Assembly: GCA_009908735.1 (NCBI GenBank)
Contig: JAAAOR010000149.1
Span: 1-22,045, forward strand
DNA from: Spirochaetota bacterium
GTDB taxonomy: Bacteria > Spirochaetota > Spirochaetia > DSM-27196 > PWMO01
Length of the DNA: 22,045 nucleotides
Direction of reading: 5' to 3'
Of the stretch, positions 1-8,373 are shown piece after piece. How positions within the stretch are numbered: position 1 is the first letter of the stretch; each line of letters starts with the position of its first letter. A program made the translations under genes and the position numbers. The notes under the pieces were generated by a model. The model was not told the DNA's origin, did not search any database, and saw nothing but the letters and a program-made list of their open reading frames with translations.

Positions 1-581
1 CCCGACGGTCGCTCGAGGCCTGGGGACGAGAGGTTGGTGCTACCGTGGAAACCGCCGATGGTCCCGACGCCGTCGACGGAGAGCGTGAAACCCAGCCGGA
101 CCTGGTCCTCGTTCTCGGCGAAGCCGACGCCGATGCCGAGCTACGGGTGGCGCGCGGCATCGGTCGTCCTGACGAGAATGTGGCGCGTCTTTCGCACCCG
201 GTCATGCCCTCTAGCTTCCTTCGGCTTCTGGCGGAGGCGGGCTTGAACGGCGCCGGCGCGCAAAGCGCGGGGCAGCAAGACCGTGGGTCGCAGGACGACG
301 CCCCGCAAGACGCGGCAGCCGAGGATAGCATGACGGCCGACACGGCAGCGTCGCGGCTTCTGCACCGCTTTCCTCCCTCGGAACTCGATACCGAGCATCT
401 CCAGGGGCTGGCCGCCGCGGTGGGCGAGACTCGAGCCACCAGCAAAGAAGGCAGCGCCCTGGTCGATGAGATGCTGTTCCGGGTTTCTCTGGCTGCTCGA
501 CGTGGTGATCTGGAGACCACTCGTGAGCGCCTATCGGAGCTTGGACAAATGCGCTTAAATCAATACAATGATGAGAGGTAA
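1..581 (+). CDS. C-terminal part of a signalling protein ending in a degenerate receiver (probable hybrid kinase)
   Basis: The reading frame is open from the first base to a TAA at 579-581, so the 5' end lies outside the window; the GTG at 45 is probably internal. The first ~75 residues have the periodicity of a response-regulator receiver: a hydrophobic strand PDLVLVLGE where the phospho-acceptor strand should be, and LSHPVMPSSFLRLL where the KP loop and last helix should be. The phospho-acceptor position is not Asp and the conserved Lys is replaced by His, so this looks like a pseudo-receiver. A polar low-complexity linker (about residues 80-115) leads to an alpha-helical tail of ~70 residues. 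The next gene, a CheY-like regulator, starts 3 bases after the stop, suggesting one operon. That the missing N-terminus is a histidine kinase is inference from context. Confidence 0.6.
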   Translation, partial: RRSLEAWGREVGATVETADGPDAVDGERETQPDLVLVLGEADADAELRVARGIGRPDENVARLSHPVMPSSFLRLLAEAGLNGAGAQSAGQQDRGSQDDAPQDAAAEDSMTADTAASRLLHRFPPSELDTEHLQGLAAAVGETRATSKEGSALVDEMLFRVSLAARRGDLETTRERLSELGQMRLNQYNDER

Positions 582-584
582 CAG

Positions 585-998
585 ATGCGATTTTTGATCG
601 TTGAGGATGATTTCGGTAGCAGACGCCTTTTACAGTCTATTCTGCGCTCGTATGGCCGCTGCGACGTTGTGGTGGACGGTGACGAGGGAATCGAGGCGTT
701 TCGACTTGCATGGGAGGAGAACGATCCTTACGATGCAGTCCTGCTCGACATCATGATGCCACGGACGGACGGGCAGGAAGCTCTAAAACGCATCCGCGAG
801 ATCGAAGAACGGATTGGAGTAAAGGAGAAGGATCAGGTCAAGGTGGTCATGACCACCGCACTGGAGGACCCCAAGAACGTTGTAGAAGCCTATTATCGCG
901 GGGCGGCCACCTCCTATCGGGTCAAGCCCATCAAGCGAGAGGCCCTTATCGACGAGCTGGAACGCATCGGCGTACCGCTGGCGTCGGCCGGAGGGTAG
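585..998 (+). CDS. Single-domain response regulator (CheY-like receiver)
   Basis: This 137-residue protein is a complete stand-alone receiver without an output domain. The acidic pocket is E7-D8-D9, the phospho-acceptor is D55 in VLLDIMMP, the switch threonine is T90 or T91 in VVMTTA, and the conserved lysine is K114 in YRVKPI. All receiver catalytic positions are therefore present. The ATG at 585 has AGAGG about 7 bases upstream and follows the previous stop by 3 bases, so it is probably co-translated with the upstream signalling protein. With no DNA-binding or enzymatic domain it most likely acts by protein-protein contact or as a phosphorelay intermediate between the flanking kinases; that role is inferred from position. 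Confidence 0.9.
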   Translation: MRFLIVEDDFGSRRLLQSILRSYGRCDVVVDGDEGIEAFRLAWEENDPYDAVLLDIMMPRTDGQEALKRIREIEERIGVKEKDQVKVVMTTALEDPKNVVEAYYRGAATSYRVKPIKREALIDELERIGVPLASAGG

Positions 999-1062
999 CC
1001 GGTTTCCACTGAGCGACGCGTTCCCCCTCCTGCGTGCAGCGCGATCCCAATGAAGCGAGCGC

Positions 1063-2964
1063 ATGGAGAACAACCGGATACTCGTCGTCGAGGACGAGCA
1101 CATCGTAGCCCTCGACATTAAGATGCACCTCGAAAACTATGGATACTCCGTGCCGGCGATGTACGCCACCGGTGAGGAGGTGCTCGTAGACTTCGAGCTT
1201 ATCGACCCGCTTCTGGTAATCATGGATATCAAGCTGCAGGGGCGCCTGGATGGGCTCGACACCGCCCGTGAAATAAAGCGGCGGTACCGGGTGCCGGTTG
1301 TACTGTTGACCGCGCATGCCGATGAGGCAACCGTCGAACGTGCGAAAGAATCACAACCATTCGGCTATATCATCAAGCCCTTCGAAGAGCGTGAGCTTCG
1401 CACCGCCATTGTCGTGGCCCTGTCCCGACACGAGATGGAGCAGGAGATTCGGCGGCGGGAACAGCTCTTCTCAACGACGCTGAACAGCATTGGTGACGGG
1501 GTCGTGGTTACCGATACCGAAAACATCGTGCAGTTCATGAATCCGGTTGCCGCCCGCATGGTGGAGATGAAGCCGCAGGATTGTGTGGGCCGCCCCATGG
1601 AGGACATCCTCAGCATCGAGTATGGCGATGATCAGGCGGAGGACGACGGCGGGGTCGCCTATCTCGTCTCCGGAACCGGGACGCGTACCGCCGTTGATGC
1701 AAACTCCTCCCCGCTTCAGGACGAGAGTGACCGGGCCCGTGGTACCGTATGGGTGTACCGCGACATCTCCGAGCGACTGGCATCCGAGCAGGCGCTGCGC
1801 GAGAGCCGAGATCAGCTGCGTCACGCTCAAAAGATGGAAGCCGTGGGTAGGCTCTCCGGGGGGATCGCCCACGACTTTAACAACCTGCTGACAGTGATAC
1901 TCGGCTATACGCGTATCCTCTCCGAAGAGCTGCAGAACGAGGGGGTTCCGGATCCGGATACCCTGACGAACGACGTTGAAGGTATCCAGAAGGCGGCGCG
2001 CCGGTCTGTTTCATTGACGCGACAATTACTTGCCTTCAGTCGGCGCCAGGTACTCAAGCCGAGACGGGTCAACCTCAACGATGCGGTTCGCGACCTCGAA
2101 AAGATGCTGCGCCGTCTCATCACCGAGCAGGTGCGACTGCATCTGAATCTCAAGGCTGATCCCGGTGACGTCTACGTGGACCCGGGCCAGATGGAACAGG
2201 TGCTCATGAACCTCGTGGTGAACGCACGCGACGCAATGGACGGCGCCGGCCGCGTCCAGATTCGTACCTTCAACCTCGAGCTCACAGAGCCCGTAACGAG
2301 CGTTGCCGGGCGTGCAGAGGCCGGTCACTGGATCTGTCTCGAGGTGGAAGACTCCGGTTGCGGGATGGAGGAGCAGACCAGAGAAAGAATATTCGATCCC
2401 TTTTTCACGACCAAGGAGGTCGGCGTGGGAACGGGATTGGGGCTATCAACGGTCTACGGTATCGTACGGCAAACCAATGGGCACATAGACCTCGACTCTG
2501 CGCCGGGGCAGGGTACGACCTTTCGGATTCTTCTGCCCCCTTACGAGGGAGCGGGTGAAGCAAAGCATGCGGAGACCGGGCCGATCGAAAACCACAGCGG
2601 AAGTGAGCGCGTGCTGCTGGTGGAGGATGACGACGCAATCCGCTCGATGCTTGCGAGAATACTGCGTGAGCACGGATACACCGTGATGGAGACCCAGAGC
2701 GGCGGGGAAGCCCTGCTGATTGCCGAGGAGGAGAACACGAGGTTCGACCTGCTCGTGACCGACCAGGTCATGCCCCACATTACGGGTCTGAGGCTGTCCG
2801 AGCGTATTCGAGAGTTCCGACCCGAGGTCGGCCTACTCCTTATATCCGGCTATCCGGAGGAGTTCCCCGAGAGGAACAAGCTTCCCGAGGGAGCCGTCTT
2901 TCTACCAAAGCCGTTTGAGCCGGAAGACCTGCTTCGAAGCGTTAGACAGGTGTTCGAGGGTTAA
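1063..2964 (+). CDS. Hybrid sensor histidine kinase, REC-PAS-HisKA-HATPase-REC
   Basis: A 633-residue soluble kinase with no transmembrane segment. Domains in order: an N-terminal receiver (about 4-120; phospho-acceptor D55, lysine K105), a PAS domain (about 133-238), a HisKA helix pair with the phospho-histidine H270 in IAHDFNNLL, an HATPase domain (N box N387 in [11 protein letters not shown]1 box around D430 in EDSGCGM, G2 box about 456-462 in GTGLGLS), and a C-terminal receiver (about 515-632; D567 in VTDQVMP, K616 in LPKPF). The HDFNNLL H-box is typical of PAS-linked hybrid kinases. The ATG at 1063 has only a weak purine-rich site (GAAGCGAG) upstream, 64 bases after the CheY-like gene. 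Two receivers suggest that it both receives and passes on phosphoryl groups. The signal sensed is unknown. Confidence 0.93.
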   Translation: MENNRILVVEDEHIVALDIKMHLENYGYSVPAMYATGEEVLVDFELIDPLLVIMDIKLQGRLDGLDTAREIKRRYRVPVVLLTAHADEATVERAKESQPFGYIIKPFEERELRTAIVVALSRHEMEQEIRRREQLFSTTLNSIGDGVVVTDTENIVQFMNPVAARMVEMKPQDCVGRPMEDILSIEYGDDQAEDDGGVAYLVSGTGTRTAVDANSSPLQDESDRARGTVWVYRDISERLASEQALRESRDQLRHAQKMEAVGRLSGGIAHDFNNLLTVILGYTRILSEELQNEGVPDPDTLTNDVEGIQKAARRSVSLTRQLLAFSRRQVLKPRRVNLNDAVRDLEKMLRRLITEQVRLHLNLKADPGDVYVDPGQMEQVLMNLVVNARDAMDGAGRVQIRTFNLELTEPVTSVAGRAEAGHWICLEVEDSGCGMEEQTRERIFDPFFTTKEVGVGTGLGLSTVYGIVRQTNGHIDLDSAPGQGTTFRILLPPYEGAGEAKHAETGPIENHSGSERVLLVEDDDAIRSMLARILREHGYTVMETQSGGEALLIAEEENTRFDLLVTDQVMPHITGLRLSERIREFRPEVGLLLISGYPEEFPERNKLPEGAVFLPKPFEPEDLLRSVRQVFEG

Positions 2965-2994
2965 CCGGCTCCGGCTTACAATACCGAGGAACAC

Positions 2995-4797
2995 ATGGAA
3001 CGAAGCTTCGTCAGAAATTTCTGCATAATTGCGCATATAGACCATGGTAAGTCGACACTTGCCGACAGGCTCATACAGCGTGCCCGGATTGTCGACGACC
3101 GGGACTTCCAGGACCAGTTGCTCGACTCGATGGATATCGAGCGGGAGCGTGGCATTTCAATAAAGTCGCATGCGGTGACGATTCCCCACCAGGCAACCGA
3201 CGGCAGCACCTATGAGCTGAACCTCGTCGACACCCCGGGACACGTGGACTTTGCCTACGAGGTTTCCCGTGCAATCGCCTCCTCCGAGGGTGCGCTTCTC
3301 CTCATCGACGCGACGCAGGGCGTTGAGGCGCAGACCCTGTCAAACATGTATATGGCCCTCGAGCATAACCTGGAGATCATCCCGGTGATCAACAAGATCG
3401 ATCTACCGGGAGCGATGGTCGAGGAGACGAAGCACCAGATCGAGCACGATCTTGGACTCGATCCCGGCGCTGCCATCGAGATCTCGGCGAAGACGGGTTA
3501 CGGAATCGACGAGCTTCTCGAGGCCATCGCCATTTTGATCCCGCCGCCGAGCGGCAATCCGGAGGCGCCGCTGCGGGCACGGGTGTTCGACTCGAACTAT
3601 GATCCCTACCGGGGGGTTGTTGTGCACCTGCGAATTGTCGACGGCACCCTTTCGGAAGGTGACCGTATACGCATCTGGTCGAATGACGCGGAGTACGGAG
3701 TAGAGGACGTTGGCCGCTTCCGCATCGGTTTGCACCGGGTTGGATCGCTGTACGCGGGCGACGTCGGCTATTTCATCGGGGGCATCAAGACCATTACCGA
3801 CGTTCGTGTCGGCGACACCATAACCCATGCCAACCGCCCCTGTGCGGAGTCTCTCGGAGGCTTTCGCGAGGCAAAGCCGGTGGTGTTCTCGTCGATATAT
3901 CCGTCGGACTCGGATGAGTACGATGAGCTTGCCCGTGCCATGGAGAAGCTCAAGCTCAACGACGCTTCCTTTATTTTCGAGAAGGATTCCTCGGCGGCAC
4001 TGGGCTTCGGCTTTCGTTGCGGGTTCCTCGGGCTCCTCCACCTGGAGGTTATCCAGGAGCGGCTGGAACGGGAATTCGATCTTGGCATCATCCTCACTGC
4101 GCCGAGCGTGCGCTATCACCTAACGCTCCGGGACGGACGATCGATGGAGCTCGAGAATCCGCAGGACTTTCCGGCGCCTGGAGACATCGAACAGGCCGAA
4201 GAGCCATACATTCGCGCTTCCATCATAACCCCCGACGACTACCTCGGCACCGTGATGACGCTGTGCACCGATAAACGTGGCATACAGGAAGATCTGCGCT
4301 ATCTCGACGAGAAGCGTGTGGACGTGATCTACTCCATGCCCCTTGCCGAGGTGCTGTTTGACTTCTATGACAAGTTAAAGTCGGTAAGCCGGGGCTACGC
4401 CTCTCTCGACTACGAAATTACGGACTACCGCCCCACCGATCTCGTAAAACTCGATATTTTGGTGAATGGTCGGCCTGTGGATGCTCTGTCACAGTTAGTC
4501 GTTCGCGAGCAGGCAGAGGCACGCGCACGACAGGTCTGCCGCAAACTCAAAGAGGAGATCCCGCGGCATCAGTTCAAAGTGCCGATACAGGGCGCGGTCG
4601 GGGGAAACGTTGTTGCTCGTGAGACGGTTCCGGCGCTGCGAAAAGACGTGACCGCCAAGTGTTACGGGGGGGATATCTCGCGCAAACGCAAGCTCCTCGA
4701 GAAGCAGAAGGCGGGTAAGAAGCGCATGCAAATCGGCGGCAATGTCGAGCTCCCCCAAACCGCCTTCCTCTCGGTGCTGAAATCCGAAGAAGACTAA
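2995..4797 (+). CDS. lepA: Elongation factor 4 (LepA), ribosome back-translocating GTPase
   Basis: The 600-residue product matches the family's usual length. LepA/EF4 is a translational GTPase that binds the ribosome and acts under ionic or other stress. GTPase motifs: P-loop AHIDHGKS (13-20), switch region around ERERGISIK, DTPGH (79-83), NKID (133-136) and SAK (164-166). EF-G-like domains II, III and V follow, and the C-terminal LepA-specific domain ends in NVELPQTAFLSVLK. The ATG at 2995 has a GAGGA Shine-Dalgarno 8 bases upstream and lies 30 bases after the hybrid kinase, so it may be partly co-transcribed with it. The TAA stop overlaps the stop codon of the convergent glycosyltransferase gene by two bases. 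Confidence 0.97.
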   Translation: MERSFVRNFCIIAHIDHGKSTLADRLIQRARIVDDRDFQDQLLDSMDIERERGISIKSHAVTIPHQATDGSTYELNLVDTPGHVDFAYEVSRAIASSEGALLLIDATQGVEAQTLSNMYMALEHNLEIIPVINKIDLPGAMVEETKHQIEHDLGLDPGAAIEISAKTGYGIDELLEAIAILIPPPSGNPEAPLRARVFDSNYDPYRGVVVHLRIVDGTLSEGDRIRIWSNDAEYGVEDVGRFRIGLHRVGSLYAGDVGYFIGGIKTITDVRVGDTITHANRPCAESLGGFREAKPVVFSSIYPSDSDEYDELARAMEKLKLNDASFIFEKDSSAALGFGFRCGFLGLLHLEVIQERLEREFDLGIILTAPSVRYHLTLRDGRSMELENPQDFPAPGDIEQAEEPYIRASIITPDDYLGTVMTLCTDKRGIQEDLRYLDEKRVDVIYSMPLAEVLFDFYDKLKSVSRGYASLDYEITDYRPTDLVKLDILVNGRPVDALSQLVVREQAEARARQVCRKLKEEIPRHQFKVPIQGAVGGNVVARETVPALRKDVTAKCYGGDISRKRKLLEKQKAGKKRMQIGGNVELPQTAFLSVLKSEED

Positions 4798-6497
4798 GAA
4801 CGCGAGTACGCAGAGCTATCAAGTCGCTCTCTCATTAATTGCACGCGCCGGAGGCGGTCCTCGTAGTCCAGGGCGGAGAGGAGCACACGCCCGAGAAAGC
4901 TTCGCGTTGGTGCAGGCGTATCGGGAAAGTCCAGGTATACGTAGTCGAGCTCCGCGAGTATCGGGCGCACTGCCGCGTAGTCGTCGACAGTAACGTCCGC
5001 CTCCGTTCCGGTGCGCCGTATGACATTACGCAGGGTCGACACCAGCTCCGAAAGGCGGGCCTGCTCAAAGGCAAGGCCCGCCTCCACCGCGTTTGCCGTC
5101 CCCTCGCGGTCGGCGCCTTTCGGGGCCTCGCCGGCGTCGGCTGCGGTCCGCCCGGGCGGGATGGGCCTGGTCGCCGCAGGCGCACCGTTGGGTAGTCCGC
5201 GCTCCGGCGAGAGATCGTGGACCGCGCCCTCCGGCAAACTGGAGATGATAGATCGCAGCTGCTCCGCGTACGACAAAAGTACCGTATCGGAGCGCACGAG
5301 ACCGCCGTCCTTTCCCTCGAGTGAAAGCAGAGGACGGGCAAGTGCAATCCCGAAAAAGGGGCTCGGATTGAGACGGGTCCGCCGGGCGAGGGACAGGGTT
5401 TGCATGGGGCTTCCGCGGACGTGGGTGCGCTCGAGATCGTAGGAGAAATCCAGGCCCGTAAAGTACACCGGACCCGTGGTCAGTCGGGCCGCCAGATGAA
5501 CGGCGAGAACGCCGACGCTTCCGAGGGGAGGCACCTCGGCGGGCAGGAGACCGGAGTCCGAGAGCCGTCCTAGGAGGGCGGTAGGAGCGAAGCGCGAGCT
5601 CACGAAGGTCAACCCCGAGGTGGCGGCCTGATGAAGGACAGCGGGATAGGCCGTGATGTCGCAGATGAGATGAGATCTCCTTTGTGCGGCACCTTCTGTC
5701 GCGTCCTCGGCCGCGCGGACTGTCGCCGGCGTGAGAAAATCTCCGGCATTTGCCTGCTGGGCCTCGACTGCGAGAATATAATCCGGCGTAATACGCCGGG
5801 CGAGGAGCGCTGCGACGGCGGTGTCGACGGCAAGTATGCGCAGGCGCCCGCGTTCGGCGCTGTCGTCGTGCGGAAGCGTGGCGGCGTGGTCATCAAGCGA
5901 TGGACCGCCGCCGGCGACAACGATCGGCAGGTCGCTTTGTAGGACCTCGAGCGGCGTGCTCTCGGGAATGAAAGGGAGGTTACGGAAGAGATTCCGGACC
6001 CACATACGCCCCATCCGCATCCGCGTCATCGCGTTCTGCCAGAAAATACGAATCTCGTCATCCAGCCTGGCCGTCAGGGAGCGGTAGTCGCCCGCGTGCA
6101 GCCCGAAGCCCCCGGAAAGGCTCACCATCCGCGTGCGGCGTGGACGACGACGGAGAGCACGCTCGAGAGTGCTTTCGAGATATGCGGCGGAGGGCGCTCG
6201 TGCCCACAGCAGCCGGTCGTCCGTGGGTGTGGTTTCCAGGGGAAGCTCGGCCAACATGGGATCGAGCTCCACCGCGAGAACCACCGCGTCCGGCGGGCAG
6301 ATATTGAGTAACTCGTTTAGGCCGTAACCGAGAAGAGGGGATGCGACGATGACCAGTGTCTGTGGCTGGATTTCTGCTGCGGTTGCCCGGCGGATGGCGC
6401 CGCCGCGCGGGTCATGCGCGGCGTAGAGGCGCCGGCCACGGTAGTGGACCTGATATCCGTTCGAAGCCGCCTCGAGGCGCGGCTTCTCCTCGCTCAT
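4794..6497 (-). CDS. Maf-type motility-associated glycosyltransferase (MAF_flag10/MptE-like)
   Basis: A 567-residue protein of the motility accessory factor family. In other bacteria members transfer nonulosonic or other sugars to flagellin. The core resembles 6-hydroxymethylpterin pyrophosphokinase MptE and carries the signature VVAGGGPSLDDH (about 193-204), ILAVDTAVAALL (221-232), TPDYILAVEAQQ (237-248) and, further on, a GSVGVLAVHLAARL stretch followed by GPVYFTGLDFSYD. An Ala/Pro/Gly-rich linker precedes an alpha-helical C-terminus. The ATG at 6497 overlaps the TGA of the upstream isomerase gene in an ATGA arrangement, implying translational coupling. No flagellin or flagellar gene is visible here, so flagellin as substrate is inferred from the family. 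Spirochaetes carry periplasmic flagella, which fits. Confidence 0.8.
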   Translation of the reverse strand: MSEEKPRLEAASNGYQVHYRGRRLYAAHDPRGGAIRRATAAEIQPQTLVIVASPLLGYGLNELLNICPPDAVVLAVELDPMLAELPLETTPTDDRLLWARAPSAAYLESTLERALRRRPRRTRMVSLSGGFGLHAGDYRSLTARLDDEIRIFWQNAMTRMRMGRMWVRNLFRNLPFIPESTPLEVLQSDLPIVVAGGGPSLDDHAATLPHDDSAERGRLRILAVDTAVAALLARRITPDYILAVEAQQANAGDFLTPATVRAAEDATEGAAQRRSHLICDITAYPAVLHQAATSGLTFVSSRFAPTALLGRLSDSGLLPAEVPPLGSVGVLAVHLAARLTTGPVYFTGLDFSYDLERTHVRGSPMQTLSLARRTRLNPSPFFGIALARPLLSLEGKDGGLVRSDTVLLSYAEQLRSIISSLPEGAVHDLSPERGLPNGAPAATRPIPPGRTAADAGEAPKGADREGTANAVEAGLAFEQARLSELVSTLRNVIRRTGTEADVTVDDYAAVRPILAELDYVYLDFPDTPAPTRSFLGRVLLSALDYEDRLRRVQLMRERLDSSAYSRS

Positions 6498-8011
6498 GAG
6501 CTACCGCGGACGACACGTGCAAAGGCGTTGGCGAAGTTATCCTCATAGTACTGGGGGTCGAGCAGGGTTCGTTGAAGCTCCTCCGACTGGTACTGCTGCA
6601 CGAGAAAGGGGTAGTAGCTGTCGAGAAACGTAACCGAGTCGTCGCTCGCCTCACGCTCGTCCTCGAGCTGCAAAACCACAAGGGCGTTCCGGAGGGACAC
6701 CGGCTCGGAGACCTCTTCCTGGTCGAGGCTGAACGCAGTGACAAAGAAGCTCTCGCGGAAGGCGGCGCGGGAAAGCACGTCGGAGTCCTGGGAGTTGACC
6801 CTGCCGAAGACAGGAATATTGCCATAGTTGATCGGAAAATACCCCGTCTGGTTCACGGACAACCCTCGGGAGCTTGCTGCCTCGGCAAAGCCCGATTCGG
6901 TCGCCGTTTCGCGGAAGCTTGCCGCCTGTTCTGCCATGTAATCCTCGACACGGCCGCGCTCGAAGGTGGTGAGATAGGAGCGTACGTCGGCAATCGAATC
7001 CTCGTTGGCGAGATCGATAGGCTGGGCGGGCTGGTTCACCCGGTAGATGACCCACCCGTTTCGCGTTGCGATCACGGGGCTCAATTCCCCCTCGGGGAGA
7101 TCGAATACCTGCTCGAGTTGCTCCCTGTCCTCGACATTCGGCTCGAGCTCGTAGAAGTATCTTCGGCCCATGTCTCCGCCGGTGTCGGCGAACTGATCGG
7201 CTGAGTTAGCTCGGGCCATTTCCTCGAAGGTGCTCTCGCGGTTTGCGATCTGCTCGCGAATACGCTCCGCCTCGGCTTCGTCACCGGTGATCGTGATGGT
7301 GGAAAGATCGATGCGACGGAAGAGCTCCGGGTTCCCCTCTGCGAAGCTCAGAACCTCCTCGCGGGGATAGTCAGTGTAGTCGAATGCGACGTAGCGAAAC
7401 CGGCGCTCCGGGCTGGCCATCGCCTGGACGAACTCGATTTCGGAGGGGCTTGTTTTCATCGCCTGCAGTTTGTCCGCGACGTAGCGCTGCTCAATCGCCT
7501 GCTCGCGCAGGTAGCTGCGAAGGTTAAAACGCTCCTGGCTCGCGGTTTGCCGGTAAGCCTCGGCGCTGAAGCTGCCGTTTTCCTGGAATCGTGGATGCTG
7601 CGCAATTTCTCGATCCACGCGCGATTCGGAAACCACGAGACCGCTTTGCTCAGCCTGCTGCATGACGGCGGTGTGAAAGAGCGTCTGGTTGAACGCCTGG
7701 CGCCAAATTTGGCGCAGTTGTGCTTGCAGGTTGGTATCCTGGCCCTGATCGCGAACACGTGCAGCAGTCTGTTGGTACGTGCGAGCGAAGTAGTTACCGG
7801 GAGAATACACGATTTCTTCCCCACGGTAACTGCCGAATACGAGTCGTCGAGAGCCACCCGCTGTCTGCGTGATGAGCGGCGCGCCGATGAAGGTCACCAC
7901 GATGATCACGAGGATGATAACGCTAAACAGGTACAGTAAGGGGCGGCGCGTCGAGATTTTGGTTCGGGGCTCTGAATCCCCACCGCGCTTTTTGTTGTCG
8001 TCGGATGCCAT
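6494..8011 (-). CDS. Membrane-anchored SurA/PpiD-like peptidyl-prolyl isomerase (foldase)
   Basis: From the ATG at 8011 the product is 505 residues: a short charged cytoplasmic N-terminus, one transmembrane helix (about 23-46, LYLFSVIILVIIVVTFIGAP), a SurA_N/PpiD-like chaperone region (about 55-200), a parvulin-type PPIC domain (about 240-328, with FEEMARANSADQFADTGGDMG and a GWVIYRV strand) and a helical C-terminal chaperone part. This is PpiD topology: a periplasmic chaperone held in the inner membrane. An alternative TTG at 8047 would add 12 residues (MTRSSGSATVSC). I prefer the ATG, although neither start has a convincing Shine-Dalgarno. The gene overlaps the downstream Maf glycosyltransferase by 4 bases, so folding of exported proteins and protein glycosylation may be linked. 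Confidence 0.85.
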   Translation of the reverse strand: MASDDNKKRGGDSEPRTKISTRRPLLYLFSVIILVIIVVTFIGAPLITQTAGGSRRLVFGSYRGEEIVYSPGNYFARTYQQTAARVRDQGQDTNLQAQLRQIWRQAFNQTLFHTAVMQQAEQSGLVVSESRVDREIAQHPRFQENGSFSAEAYRQTASQERFNLRSYLREQAIEQRYVADKLQAMKTSPSEIEFVQAMASPERRFRYVAFDYTDYPREEVLSFAEGNPELFRRIDLSTITITGDEAEAERIREQIANRESTFEEMARANSADQFADTGGDMGRRYFYELEPNVEDREQLEQVFDLPEGELSPVIATRNGWVIYRVNQPAQPIDLANEDSIADVRSYLTTFERGRVEDYMAEQAASFRETATESGFAEAASSRGLSVNQTGYFPINYGNIPVFGRVNSQDSDVLSRAAFRESFFVTAFSLDQEEVSEPVSLRNALVVLQLEDEREASDDSVTFLDSYYPFLVQQYQSEELQRTLLDPQYYEDNFANAFARVVRGSS

Positions 8012-8018
8012 GCAACTG

Positions 8019-8047
8019 ACCGTAGCACTACCGGATGAGCGTGTCAA
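8019..8047 (-). promoter_or_regulatory. Candidate sigma-70 promoter for the isomerase-glycosyltransferase pair
   Basis: On the minus strand a perfect TTGACA (8047-8042) is followed after 17 bases by TACGGT (8024-8019), which keeps three of six -10 consensus positions. Transcription would begin near 8012, directly before the ATG at 8011, giving a leaderless or nearly leaderless mRNA. That would explain the missing ribosome binding site. The weak -10 makes this tentative. Confidence 0.35.
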
Positions 8048-8063
8048 TTGAACGCGTTCCCAC

Positions 8064-8092
8064 TTGACAGCCTTGAGCGAACCTCCTATATT
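8064..8092 (+). promoter_or_regulatory. Sigma-70 promoter of the tRNA-Asp/tRNA-Pro unit
   Basis: A perfect -35 box TTGACA (8064-8069) is followed after exactly 17 bases by TATATT (8087-8092), close to the TATAAT consensus. The predicted start near 8099 is about 14 bases before the mature 5' end of tRNA-Asp. A GC-rich stretch lies between the -10 and the start, as often seen at stringently controlled stable-RNA promoters. Confidence 0.85.
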
Positions 8093-8112
8093 TGGGCCTC
8101 GAATCCTAATAC

Positions 8113-8186
8113 GGGGGCGTGGCGAAGTTGGTTATCGCGCCGGCCTGTCAAGCCGGAGGTCGCGGGTTCAATCCCCGTCGCTCCCG
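8113..8186 (+). tRNA. tRNA-Asp (anticodon GTC)
   Basis: A 74-base cloverleaf. The acceptor stem pairs GGGGGCG with CGCTCCC (one G-U), the D stem is GCGA/TCGC, and the anticodon stem is CCGGC/GCCGG around the loop CTGTCAA, giving GTC. The T arm GCGGG-TTCAATC-CCCGT contains the expected TTC. The discriminator is G. The 3' CCA is not encoded and must be added after transcription. Confidence 0.95.
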
Positions 8187-8211
8187 TAGATTCCGCTACG
8201 GCGGATTTCTT

Positions 8212-8284
8212 CGGGCTGTAGCGCAGTGGCTAGCGCGCGCGGTTCGGGACCGTGAGGTCGGCGGTTCAAGTCCGCCCAGCCCGA
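8212..8284 (+). tRNA. tRNA-Pro (anticodon CGG)
   Basis: A 73-base cloverleaf. The acceptor stem is CGGGCTG/CAGCCCG, the D stem GCGC/GCGC, and the anticodon stem CGCGG/CCGTG (one G-U) around TTCGGGA. With T33 in place the anticodon is CGG, reading CCG proline codons, followed by the usual G37. The T arm is GGCGG-TTCAAGT-CCGCC and the discriminator is A. CCA is not encoded. It follows tRNA-Asp by 25 bases in the same transcript. Confidence 0.93.
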
Positions 8285-8343
8285 AAGATAGCTTTACCGC
8301 GCAGAGACAGACTGCGCAGCGACAGTGTATCGCGCAGAGGTAT

Positions 8344-8373
8344 AAACCCGCCGCACCGGCGGGTTTCGTTTTC
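8344..8373 (+). terminator. Rho-independent terminator after the tRNA genes
   Basis: A perfect 10-base-pair stem, AAACCCGCCG (8344-8353) with CGGCGGGTTT (8357-8366), closes a CAC loop and is followed by the T-rich CGTTTTC. The stem also begins with A residues opposite its T end, as in bidirectional terminators. It sits 60 bases after tRNA-Pro and separates the tRNA unit from the LysM gene. Confidence 0.9.

Noticed and set aside
3403..4119. 238-codon open frame on the minus strand inside lepA
   Set aside because: It lies entirely opposite the conserved lepA coding sequence, has no recognisable domain, and is a GC-driven shadow.
6572..7204. 210-codon plus-strand frame opposite the foldase gene
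   Set aside because: The minus-strand frame encodes recognisable chaperone and PPIC domains; the plus frame has no domain and no ribosome site.
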